From Lycium barbarum (taxonomy: Eukaryota > Streptophyta > Magnoliopsida > Solanales > Solanaceae), in the NCBI RefSeq assembly GCF_019175385.1, contig NC_083338.1, forward strand, positions 95,873,777 through 95,937,776: 64,000 bases of DNA, given 5' to 3'. Below the pieces are notes generated by a model, which saw only the letters and a list, made by a program, of their open reading frames with translations, had not been told where the DNA came from and did no database searches. Both the position numbers and the translations under genes were made by a program. Positions 10,005-19,859 of the stretch are shown piece after piece. Numbering within the stretch: position 1 is the first letter of the stretch; each line of letters starts with the position of its first letter.

Positions 10005-10204
10005 CTTTTTCCGTCCCAAAAAGATTGTCCTCTTTTGACTTGACACAAAATAAAAGAAGACTTTTGAAATATGTGGTCCAAAATAAGTCTTAGATATTTG
10101 TGTGACGTTAAATCATCTCATAAATTTAAATTGTTTTTAAATATAAAAAGGCGACAATCTTTTTGTGACAGATTAAAAAAAAAAAAAAATTGGGACAGAG
10201 GGAG
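10005..10204. mobile_element. Stowaway MITE, 200 bp
   Basis: The left end is CTTTTTCCGTCCCAAAAAG and the right end is TTGGGACAGAGGGAG, flanked by TA at 10003-10004 and 10205-10206. The interior shares 'tcttagatatttgtgtg', 'aaatcatctcataaa' and 'gacaatcttttt' with the copy at 33374-33595, so the two belong to one subfamily. Confidence 0.85.
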
Positions 10205-10318
10205 TATTATATTATTTGGAACTTGGATGCGATAAAGTGGCGCTCAACCAAAACTTACACAATTTGAAACTCATAACCCTGTGAAATGAAGTAAATCAAG
10301 CTCTTCTTATTTGAACAA

Positions 10319-10980
10319 GGGGAAAGGTGCAAATATATGCCCCTTAACTCTGCGATTTAGAGCAGATATATCCCTTGTTACAAAAGTGGTGTATATGTAC
10401 CCCTGTCATTACAAAATGGTGCAAATATACCCCTGCCGTTATAAAATGGTGCAAATATATCCTTTCGCTGACGGGATTTTTTTAAAAAAAAATCATTTAG
10501 GTTATTTTTTTAATTAAGAAAATTGCCACGTGACTTTAAAAAAAGTCTACCTATTTTGTTTTTGAGTAGACATATTTTTCTAAAGCCATGATTATTTTTT
10601 TTCCTTGTGTGTCGGGTATGGTTCGTTTAAAAAAATATCTCCGTGACTTTAAAAAAAAATTCTACCCATTTTTTAAACAAACCAGACCCGACCCATCAGA
10701 GAAAAAAATTACTATATGGCTTTAGAAAAATATGTCTACTAGAAAAAATGGGAAGACTTTTTCTTAAAGTCACATGGTATTTTTTTAATTAAAAAATAAC
10801 CTAAAAAGTTTTTTTTTAAAAAAACCCCGTTAGCGAAAAGGGTATATATGCACCATTTTGTAATAGTATGGGCATATTTGCATTATTTTATAACGACGGG
10901 ATATATATACACTAATTTTATAACGAACGACATATCTGCTCTAAATCGCAAAGTTGAGCGGTATATTCGCACCTTTGCCC
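10319..10980. mobile_element. Fold-back MITE, 662 bp, 9-bp target duplication
   Basis: TTTGAACAA at 10310-10318 is repeated exactly at 10981-10989. The ends are GGGGAAAGGTGCAAATAT and the complementary ATTCGCACCTTTGCCC. Inverted similarity runs nearly to the centre, including repeated 'aaaatggtgcaaatat' units on the left and 'atttgcattattttat' units on the right. The 68-codon frame at 10311-10517 is translated repeat sequence. Confidence 0.88.
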
Positions 10981-11142
10981 TTTGAACAATTTGTTAGAAC
11001 CATAATCATTTATTTTAAAAGTGATCTCGCCATGCACAAATAGCACACAGCATTACAGCAACGTGTAGAAACATGTAGAATCTTCCTTTTCTTCGCAAAT
11101 CCAAAGTGGCCATGTGGAAATATTGTGCCCTGATTAATAAAA

Positions 11143-11638
11143 AGCTTAATGCATATGTCCTTTTTTATTTTGATTTTGACACTTTAATTAAGTGTTATTC
11201 CTATAAAACTCCTAAACTCATCTTCAAGTGCGTCTATCAAACTCTCTAAATTTAATTTTTATTAGAAGTAAAAAATAAATTGTGGTAATAAATGTAAAGT
11301 AATATTTTAGAAGTGTGATAAGCTATTCTTTAGGTCATGAATGTGTTGGTTTCTATCATGAATGTATTGGTTTCTGCTGGTTCTGCTCTTTCACTATCAG
11401 CTTAATTAAGAGCTTACTCTTTTTTCCCTCTCTCAATTGTTGCTAATCTTAGCTAAAAAATTGCATAATTAAATTAGAATATATATTAGCATGATGCTAC
11501 ATTAAAGATAGAATACTATGTAAGTCAGATTGTGTTTGATAGACAACGAGTTCAGAGATTCAATAGGAACAACACTTAATTGAAGTGTAAAAATAAAAAA
11601 AAATCACAAGTTGAGGGGGGTTCCATATGCATTAAGCC
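11143..11638. mobile_element. Fold-back MITE, 496 bp, 9-bp target duplication
   Basis: TTAATAAAA at 11134-11142 is repeated exactly at 11639-11647. The ends are AGCTTAATGCATATG and its near-perfect complement CATATGCATTAAGCC. Inverted similarity extends about 110 nt inward, with 'cactttaattaagtgtt' and 'tctatcaaac' blocks on both sides. Non-coding interior. Confidence 0.88.
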
Positions 11639-11647
11639 TTAATAAAA

Positions 11648-12691
11648 GTTTCATGCTTTCATATATGGTAAAGCTGCAAACTACAATGCAACCGCTCATT
11701 GATCCAAAGACGTTTCTATTTTTATTTTACTAGTAGTATATAAATTTAGGCATCGTGCATTATACTACACTATTTAGTACTTATTCGACCATCAATACTT
11801 CGGTGAATTATAACTCTTTTAACTACTTTTTTAAATAAAGATTATACTCAACCAAAACTTTGACGTTCAAATTACTATTTTTTTTTTCAACTTAAACTTT
11901 AGGAACTCTTTTATTCATCTTTAAATAATTATTGTCAAAACACCTACTTAACATTTACAAAATTTCTTCCTTTTCTTTGTTTCAATTTCAATAAAGCCAT
12001 TGCCGGTTAGGTGGTCGATTGGCTTTATGGCATGTGGCAACGGGACCCCTTAATTATTTTCTTGTTAGGGTTGCCAAAATATAAAATAACATCAAATAAT
12101 TAAGAACATGGGTTCTCATATTCGTCTAAGGCATTTAAAGCAAAGCCGTCTAAATGTTTTCTTCTTTATTAAATACCCATTGATCGACCATCTAGTTCTT
12201 ATAACAAAAGAAAAAAAAAATCAATTATATAGTATCTGAGCTACATATATACAATTATCTGAGGAAAAAGTAATTAAATTGCAGTGAAAATATAAAAACA
12301 TATGTAAGAGCAGTTGAAACACATCTATGAGAAGTTGACTTTATATAATTCTTGCAAAATTGACTAAAGTTTTCTTACATTCTATACGAATTAGAAACAT
12401 TAAATGTCAACTAAGTTAAACAAAAAAAGCTAAAAATTACGAAGCATAAGAATAATGGTCAAGAATTTACAGATATTACTCCAATGGATGAGAGAAAGAA
12501 GTCAAGAGTTCACTTCAGTTAATATAAGTTCTTCAGCTTCTTATCCAAAGATTAAAGCTTCCATTTTTCTCCTTTTTTTTCTTCAGATAATTGAACATTC
12601 TTCAACAACTGAATTCATCTTGCTTTCATCTCTGCAAAGATTGTAGATCTGTGATCCTTGGACACCTTATTTAATTTCACATTGAGAATTT
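11648..12691. other. 3' flank of the proline-rich gene, no further gene seen
   Basis: AT-rich. On the minus strand, 'aaattaaataagg' about 20-30 nt beyond the stop codon of the neighbouring gene could serve as a weak polyadenylation signal. The plus frame at 12455-12646 has no domain. Confidence 0.45.
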
Positions 12692-13282
12692 TCAAAGGAA
12701 AATCAAGAAGACAACGAACATAGTGCCAAGAAAAGAAGATTCAGAAGAATAATAATGAGTGAGCTTAAAAGCAGACGATTGTGAAGGTGGTGGAGGATTA
12801 TAGAAGTAGAATGGGAAATATGGAACAATAGGATTTGGTGGTGGTGGAGTAGGTCCAGAAGGGTAATTATTTTGGTAAGGTGGAGGGTAATAATTACCAT
12901 TACTTGCACCACCAGGTGGAGGGTAATAATTACCATTATTTGCACCACCAGGTGGAGGTGGTGAATAGTAGTAATTATTACCACCTCCACCGCTACCGCC
13001 CTGGGGCGGTGGTGGAGAGTAGTAGTTATTGCCACCGCCGGAGGAGGGAGGAGAGGGTGGCGGAGGGCAGTTGTTGGAGGAAGACGGCGGAGGAGGAGAC
13101 GGTGTTGCTGGTGGTGGTGGAGATGGGGTGGCACAAGGGTTGTCACATGCTGCACACATTGTACATTCAATCTGGTACTTTGAACCTGCCCATGTTCCAT
13201 TTGCACTTGCTAAATTACCCTCATTTTCCAAAACCATTATTATCATCGCCATGATGATTAAAAGAGCTAACTTTACTCCCAT
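12692..13282 (-). CDS. Small secreted hydroxyproline-rich (extensin-like) protein
   Basis: This is the only intact host gene that I can support: 196 residues in a single exon. Residues 1-27 form a hydrophobic signal peptide, probably cut after LASA. A cysteine cluster follows (C40, C43, C46, C50 in IECTMCAACDNPCATP). Residues 51-155 are rich in Pro, Gly, Asn and Tyr, with several SPPPP motifs that in extensins are hydroxylated and arabinosylated. YYSPPPP units can be cross-linked through Tyr. Residues 182-196 are hydrophobic and end the protein, as in a GPI-anchor signal. The layout matches a plant family of short proline-rich proteins with a Cys cluster, usually annotated as hydroxyproline-rich glycoprotein or extensin-like, expected in the cell wall or at the outer plasma membrane. 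A 36-bp unit is duplicated around 12877-12950. The frames in the other five readings are compositional shadows. The exact role is unknown. Confidence 0.85.
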   Translation of the reverse strand: MGVKLALLIIMAMIIMVLENEGNLASANGTWAGSKYQIECTMCAACDNPCATPSPPPPATPSPPPPSSSNNCPPPPSPPSSGGGNNYYSPPPPQGGSGGGGNNYYYSPPPPGGANNGNYYPPPGGASNGNYYPPPYQNNYPSGPTPPPPNPIVPYFPFYFYNPPPPSQSSAFKLTHYYSSESSFLGTMFVVFLIFL

Positions 13283-13324
13283 TTCTCAAGACAGAACAAG
13301 AGAGATATTGTAGGTGTAAGAGTG

Positions 13325-13332
13325 TTATAATA
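13325..13332 (-). promoter_or_regulatory. Candidate TATA box of the proline-rich gene
   Basis: The minus strand reads TATTATAA 43-50 nt upstream of the ATG at 13282. This would place transcription start near 13297 with a very short leader. It is inferred from position and composition only. Confidence 0.35.
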
Positions 13333-13666
13333 GAGGACTTGCCACACATACTCTGTTTTGATTAGGGGAGATGGAAAGGGGAAGAGGGTCACTTGTCAAT
13401 GAAGCTACAGAAAATGCTCTAATCTTTTTTGAGGTATTAAGAAAGGTGTTAAATATAGTGGTAGTAGTAGTAGTAAGACTAAGACTAGCCAGTGTGGAGT
13501 AGGGTGTGAAATTAAAGTGCAAGTGAGGAGCCTTTCATGTTCAAAAAGATGACCACCGACACGTTTTACTTTAGTTACACCAAACGCGCAACCGAGGGAA
13601 TTCTTGTCCGTATTGTAACTTTGTTTTCTATGATTAACCTTCGGGTAGTCGGTAAGGTTATTTGGT
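13333..13666. other. Upstream region of the proline-rich gene
   Basis: No repeat recognised. It separates the gene from the left terminal inverted repeat of the large element at 13667. The minus frames here (13325-13522, 13405-13707) have no domain and the longer one runs into the element. Confidence 0.5.
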
Positions 13667-13826
13667 GTCCACAACTTAAATGAGTCAAAAAGTGATCGAG
13701 GTATCAAAATAACCCATTAAAAAAAAGATAATCAAATTAATCTTTGCGCATTAAATTAGTGCGCAATAGGATCAAGTTGTAAATTTATAGTTAAGTCCTA
13801 TTACGCACTAAATTAGTGCGCAATAG
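13667..13826 (+). repeat. Left terminal inverted repeat with two subterminal palindromes
   Basis: Inverted copy of 30862-31025. The palindromes at 13744-13766 (TTGCGCATTAAATTAGTGCG core) and 13801-13822 are spaced by about 35 nt. Such paired subterminal sites are where transposases often bind; that role is inferred. Confidence 0.75.
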
Positions 13827-14261
13827 GTCTTTAATAAATCCCCCAGCCCTTTGTTCGTTGGCCAAAAGTTTTGAAATTCACGTTTTTTTTTCGTATTTGA
13901 TCAAAAATTAGTCATGTTTAAAAACGCCGGAATATCAATATTTTATATAGAACCTGATATCTTTTTCTGCGAACAATAATGTAGGCTCGACACATCAAGT
14001 ATACCTATACGTTTGGATCGTCGTTTTAGGGGTTGTAAAGTGCCCCGAAGTAAGTTTTGTTTGTTTGGAAACTTGTTATCTTAAGGTTTAAATGTTTTAT
14101 TTTATAGGGTTTTGATTACTTTAGGACGCCGCACGAGTTATTATTAAACGACAATAAAAACTAAGATAACTAATTATCATTAAGAAAATAATACCAAAAA
14201 ATTTAATATAACATAAAATGTACATTTTATTTATAAATACACAATCTACATCCCCCTAGGT

Positions 14262-16504
14262 TCAATATGTGGGAGCATTTAGAATAACTTTAGGCCTAAG
14301 GCGAACTCCACCACCCCTACCACCCTCACCATCATCTCCATCCCCCTTTTTTCTCTTAATCCGTACATGCTCTATATGGCATGACCATCATGCATTCCCT
14401 TCCTTGGGGCTTGTTCAAACGGTGGCCGAAATGTGAGCTTCAGGAGATGACTCAATCTCAACAGGAGACGGGTCCACAGGAGCCGAAAAATGAACCTGAA
14501 ATAACATATAAACAATTTAGTTTAGATTTATGCTAAACTAAACATGGAATAACATATAAACAATTAATTAATACATTATTTTATTATAAAAAATCAAACG
14601 TGTGTGTCGACGGACTCCTGAGATGGCTGGCGAGAAGGCTCCTTAGAGGGCTCATGAGCTGGCTCCTCATCGGTCTCCTGAGCAGGCTCCGGAGCCGGAG
14701 ATGTAGATGGTGCCGGAGCAGGAGACGGGTTCACAAGCACAGAAGAATGAACCTTAGATAACATATAAACAATTTAATTTAGATTTATGTTAAACTAAAC
14801 ATGAAATAACATATAAATAATTAATTTAATACATTATTTTATTATAAAAATCAAACCTGTGTGTCGACGGGCTCCTGAGATGGCTGGTGAGACGGCTCCT
14901 CAGCGGTCTCCTGAGCAGCCCCAGAGCCGGAGACATGTCGAAGTCCTTGAATAATTAATTGAAGTCCAGCTCCGTGCCACCTCGTAGATCACGAGCTGGC
15001 CGCTCACCCTGTGGATGACGAACTGGCGGCTGTGCAGCGATAGCCGGAACATGTGATCTCAAAATAAATCTGATGTATATACAGGTGTCTACGGTCGGTA
15101 AGAAGTCGACGGAGGCTGCTGGGCTGGAGCTGGAACTGGAGCATGCTCGACAGGCTCATCTTCTAGACCACCACCCTCTCTGTGACCAGCCCTTTTGGCC
15201 TTACCACCTCGAGCACCAGTCCCTCTTCCCTTACCCTTTCGACCACCAGCCCCTCTGTCCCCACCCCCTCTGTCACCCCCCTTCTGCTGCCACCACCTTC
15301 GGCATGACCACGACCACGACCACGACCACCTGCTGCCTGATGAGGGACCTCTGGAACATGCTTGTCGAGACGTCTGAGCTCTTGTGTCTGTAGCATACCA
15401 CCCCCGGCTAGATGAACCATCCGCACTGCATATCCCGCTATCTTGGGGGCATCCATATGGTCCAAGCTCTCCCAGCGCATCCTTGCACGGTCCGTAGCTG
15501 TATTTGTTTGCAAATATTAATAATTGAATAAATTTGTAACGTAATACATAAGACGATTAATTAAGTTTAAGACTAATAAAACTTACCAATGCCTTATACT
15601 GTCCTGCGAGTGCTGCATATCCTAGACCATTTGCACAGGTCCTTGCGGGGTTGCCAATCAAGCTGCGAGTGATCCGCGTGTACCACTCTATGTACCTCTG
15701 GAACAGAGTCGCATGTCCGACCACCGCTAGCGTCCCCACCCTCTGATCCTAACGATGGACTTGGAGCTGCATAAAGGCCCGCTATGCATCAGTGACAGCT
15801 GCACGCTCGTCCCGCGAATAATGGTCGTGCTCCCAAGTAACCTGCTCAGGTATATTCTGTACATGACCGAACTGTCGTAAGACGCGGTTGGGCGCGTGAT
15901 CCTTAATGATATCCATATGCATCAACGGATACCGCGACCTCCGCGTGGGCTCACCAGCACTACAAAACGTCGGCAGCTGATCCAAAATCTGATCATACTG
16001 CATCCATATAAAAGCCTGTAAAAAGAATTGAATTAGTTAACAATAAAAGACTGAAATAGTTTTAAAAAAAATACTAATGTTAAATCAAAAAAACTTACCG
16101 TGTCCGCCGTCATATGATCTAGATGATCCCTGAACGGGAGAATACTATGGTGCGTATCCACATCTCGGATTACGCCTCCCGTCCATCTCCGCGCATAGGG
16201 CACCGTCTCAACAATATAGTCGAGCAGAGGGTGAGCAGTTGTGGGATGAAAAGGTTTTATCCTAGTCCACACCCATATCTGAAAGGGTCATTAAAAAAAT
16301 ATTTTATTAGTCGTCCTTTCAAATAGATATATTTAGAAAAAAATTATACACACTTAAATATATTACCTAGAGGAGCAGGCAACCTGGGACGGACCAAGCG
16401 ACTGACATCTACATCCAAATCCCATACTAGCTGGGACCTATGTTGCTGCTGTAGATAAAGTACCTCTCGCTCGAAGGGCCTCGGATGAAGGGGGTGGGAT
16501 CCAT
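14262..16504 (-). pseudogene. Plant mobile domain (MAIN-like) pseudogene, copy A
   Basis: Reading minus, the probable exons are 16366-16504 (start ATG, donor GTAATA), 16099-16278, 15587-16015, about 15163-15497, and 3' exons around 14868-15057, 14586-14749 and 14262-14496. Exon 2 reads VWTRIKPFHPT...RRWTGGVIRDVDTHHSILPF; exon 3 reads YDQILDQLPTFC...NRVLRQFGHVQ...RYIEWYTRITRSLIGNP. These are hallmarks of the plant mobile domain (PF10536) of MAIN-like proteins, nuclear factors of uncertain biochemistry linked to silencing and genome stability. Exon 1 has lost about 630 bp compared with copy B, joining an early segment to the CPLL end. Exon 3 has two in-frame stops (after VTDA and VHR). The 3' part encodes GRG-type and Pro/Glu-rich tails that are also broken. 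Not functional. Confidence 0.8.
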
Positions 16505-16555
16505 GGAGGTGTCATATCTGTTTTACGCATTTTAATTAATCATTAGCATGTACTA

Positions 16556-16629
16556 TTAATTATACTAAGGATGTTCAATCCTAAACTAAAGATGTTCAAA
16601 CATAAACTAAGGATGTTCAATCCTAAACT
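16556..16629. repeat. Minisatellite 'aactaaggatgttcaa', left piece
   Basis: Three to four units of about 20 bp (ACTAAGGATGTTCAATCCTA). The array continues at 25912-26170 on the other side of the nested LTRs, which shows that the LTR nest inserted into it. Confidence 0.8.
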
Positions 16630-19600
16630 TGTCACGACCCAATCTATGCTAAGGCGCGCGGGCGCCTACTTTTCCCACCTCGGTAGGCGAACCCTAAATC
16701 CAACAATAGTGAAAACGTAAATAAATAATTAAATAAGCTAAAGAGATAAATTCACATAAGTCTGACCATAATAATGCAGAGAAATTGCGGAAATAAGAAA
16801 AATACACCTCAGAGTCTGATCTAATCCATACAAGAGCACCTAACTAGAATATTCAAGTCTGGAATATCAATAATACATCAAGTCTGAATATGTCTCAGGA
16901 TATAAAATAAGACATAAATAAAGAAGAATCTTCAAGGCAGTGAACGTCTCGTGCTCACCCTGTAGACTCTAAGAAACTCTTTGAGAGACTATATGTAACG
17001 ACCCGTTTGGTCGTTATAGTGTTTTGACCCATTTAACCTTTTTGACCCTCTCCCCAAGTCCCGTTAGTATGATCTATGACTTAATGAAGTCATTGGGTTG
17101 ATTTCCGCAAGGTTCGAGTGTAAATTGAGTCATTGATGGAGAAGCTAGTTAAGTTAGCGAGTTAGAGTTGACCACGGTCAACGTCGGGTTAGGATGACCC
17201 CTTGTCAATGTTTTGAAAGTTCCAACATGTTAATATGATGATTTTGTACTTGTCCACAAGTTTTGGTGAGGTTCCGAAGAGTTTCAGATGGGTTTGGGTT
17301 TTGTCGCGCTCCTATTCGATGTTTTCGCCGTAGGTCTGTGGATAGAAATGGCTCCATATTGATCAAACGACCTTTTTTTTGAGTGAGGTTTGAACCATTA
17401 GATTCGTATCGAAATTACGAAGCCATAACAAAAATAATCGTCGCGTTTCACCTCCGGATGAGGGAGTTATGCACTTTTTAGTGCGGACTGTTCCAGCAGG
17501 TCCACTATAGCGACTAAGAGGCCGCTATAGCGGCACCGCTGCGACAAATGGGGTCAGAAAGTCCTATTTTTATACCCAACTCCGAATCATTACCCACAAG
17601 ACCCCAGAGTCAGTTTTCAAGAGAGAAAGAGGCAAAATTCATTTCATTCTTTGGTGAAAGCATCTTGGAGGGTAAGTCCCTATCTTTATTTGTTCCTTTT
17701 CCTTTCTTCTCCAAGTTCCGTGATTATTTTAAAGCTTCGTTAATGGTGGGTGCAAGATTAGAACCCAAGAATTGATGAAACCTTCAATGGTTAAAGGGTT
17801 GGGAGATAACAATGGAAAATCATTCACAAGCACTTTGGGGGTAAGATTCTAACCTAGTATTCATTATTTAATTGTCGATTATCATCATCTCATAGTCATC
17901 CTACACACTAATTGTGAAGAACTAATGGGTTAATAACCCTAGGGCTAAAAATAGAAAAGATGAATTTGGATATCTTGTGATGAATAGAATTTCATGAAAT
18001 TAAGATTGAAGGTTAACTAGATGATAGGTAACATAAATGTGCACTAAATTTCCCGTTTTACCCTCATGAACTCAGATTCACATTGTAGGGGTATTTTTCT
18101 AAAAGTATAGCATTATGGGTATCGTTGGACTCATTTAGATGCGTAGAGTACTATTTTGACTATATTGTATCTGAATTTTCAATAAAAATACAGTTTTGCC
18201 CTTGTGGCTCGAGTTTGGCTATTTTAGGTCCATTTTTGGGTTTTGGGTAAAACTATGGCAATATGGGTATTCTTAGATTCGTATTATGACATAGAATTCA
18301 TATTTGATAGACATTAATCGTTTTGAGGTTCTCCAACGAGAAAGGCGAGGCTAAGGTTTGGCGATTCGAGACTGTTGCTCGGCATTCCAGGTAGGTTACG
18401 GCTTACTTTAGTTAGACTTTGATTAGAGAAACGTATGTATTGTGTAGAATTGATGGAAGAAAGCATTATTAGGTCTTCAAAAATGGTGTTTTGGTTGGAT
18501 ATTAGCTAGGTTGGTATGACTTCTGATTTTGTAGGCTCGTCGCCATTACTTTATGTATTGAAATATGAGGTGTAGTTGTATTCATACTGTGGCGATTCGG
18601 GATGGATTTCTAGTAGGTTGATTGTTGTGGATGGTGGCTTGTTGTCCTGTTATTGTGATTTGACTTAATTGCCTAAATTGTCGTGTTGTACTCAGTTCTC
18701 TCTTATTGTGACATAAATTATCGGAGAAAGGAAGGATAATGAGTTTAGGATTGAATTGTGATATGAACTTATGACAGTACGTAGATGAAAACTCGATGTA
18801 TGATTTATTGTTGATGATAATATATAGAAAAGTGGAGCTTCTTGGTGATAAAAGATTTAGTTGTGAGGCGTACTTGCTACATGTGGAAGTAAAGAGGGGC
18901 ATAGACTCTTATGTTGGATAAGACAGTTTGTATGATCCATTTCATGGTTGAGTTGATCTAAGTCTTGATATGTCTTGTGGCTTGTGACTTGTACCTTCAC
19001 TGTTGCTTTATTGGTTTGAATTTATTTACTATGTTTACACTTATTTATGCATTCATACACTCATACATGATGGAAATGGTTCGGTAAGGATTCATGGAGG
19101 ACTTGTGGCATGATGCCTTGTGTTTGACATTGATATTGCAAATTGTTCATAGTCCATATATACTAATGAACTGAAATACATTGAGACATACATTGTGATG
19201 TGTAATTAGTGAAGAAGTTAATATAATCTTCTTGTTGAACTGGTGATGCTATTTGAGGCTAGTTGTAAGCTCGTGGTCCGAGGTCCGTTCCGAAAATGAG
19301 AGGTACTTGATATGGCCAGTGTTCGAGGTTCTTTTCGGAGCGTAGGTTTATGCTCGGGTCCGAGGAGTATTTCGGAACGAGTGGTACATGGACACCATGG
19401 GTCCCCTGCAGGTCATGACTACTGAGAAAATGCAATCAGTTAGCATGTATGTACAGTTCGAGTGATTGGCCAGTGCCTGGCATTGTATTGCATTGCACAT
19501 CATCATATTTTGCATTGCACATCAGTACATTTTATTCTACATTATTATATGCTCGTTGTTTCTGATTTTGGTATGGATGTTGAACGCCTATTGTAATATA

Positions 19601-19859
19601 ATAATGACCATAGACTGAGTTAAATTGTGGACTAGGGAATGAACTTGGGCTTGTGATTATCAGGTGAGATTATTGAAACTTGACAGACTTATGGGTTAGA
19701 AGCTTCATCTTAGGTTGTGACTCTATTATGGGATATTCTGTGACTTGAATTTGAGTATTAAGTGTCTATTTGTTTATCTTGTTGATTTTATGCTTATATA
19801 CGTGGACTAATCTTAGTAGGCCTATGATGTTTACCGGTACATAGTGTTTGTACTGATAC

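Noticed and set aside
12703..13206. His/Leu-rich 167-codon minus frame
   Set aside because: Same strand, other frame of the proline-rich gene; it has no signal peptide and its low-complexity composition is explained by the codon repeats.
13029..13313. Gly/Glu-rich plus-strand frame opposite the proline-rich gene
   Set aside because: Antisense shadow of the CCN-rich codons of the real gene on the minus strand.
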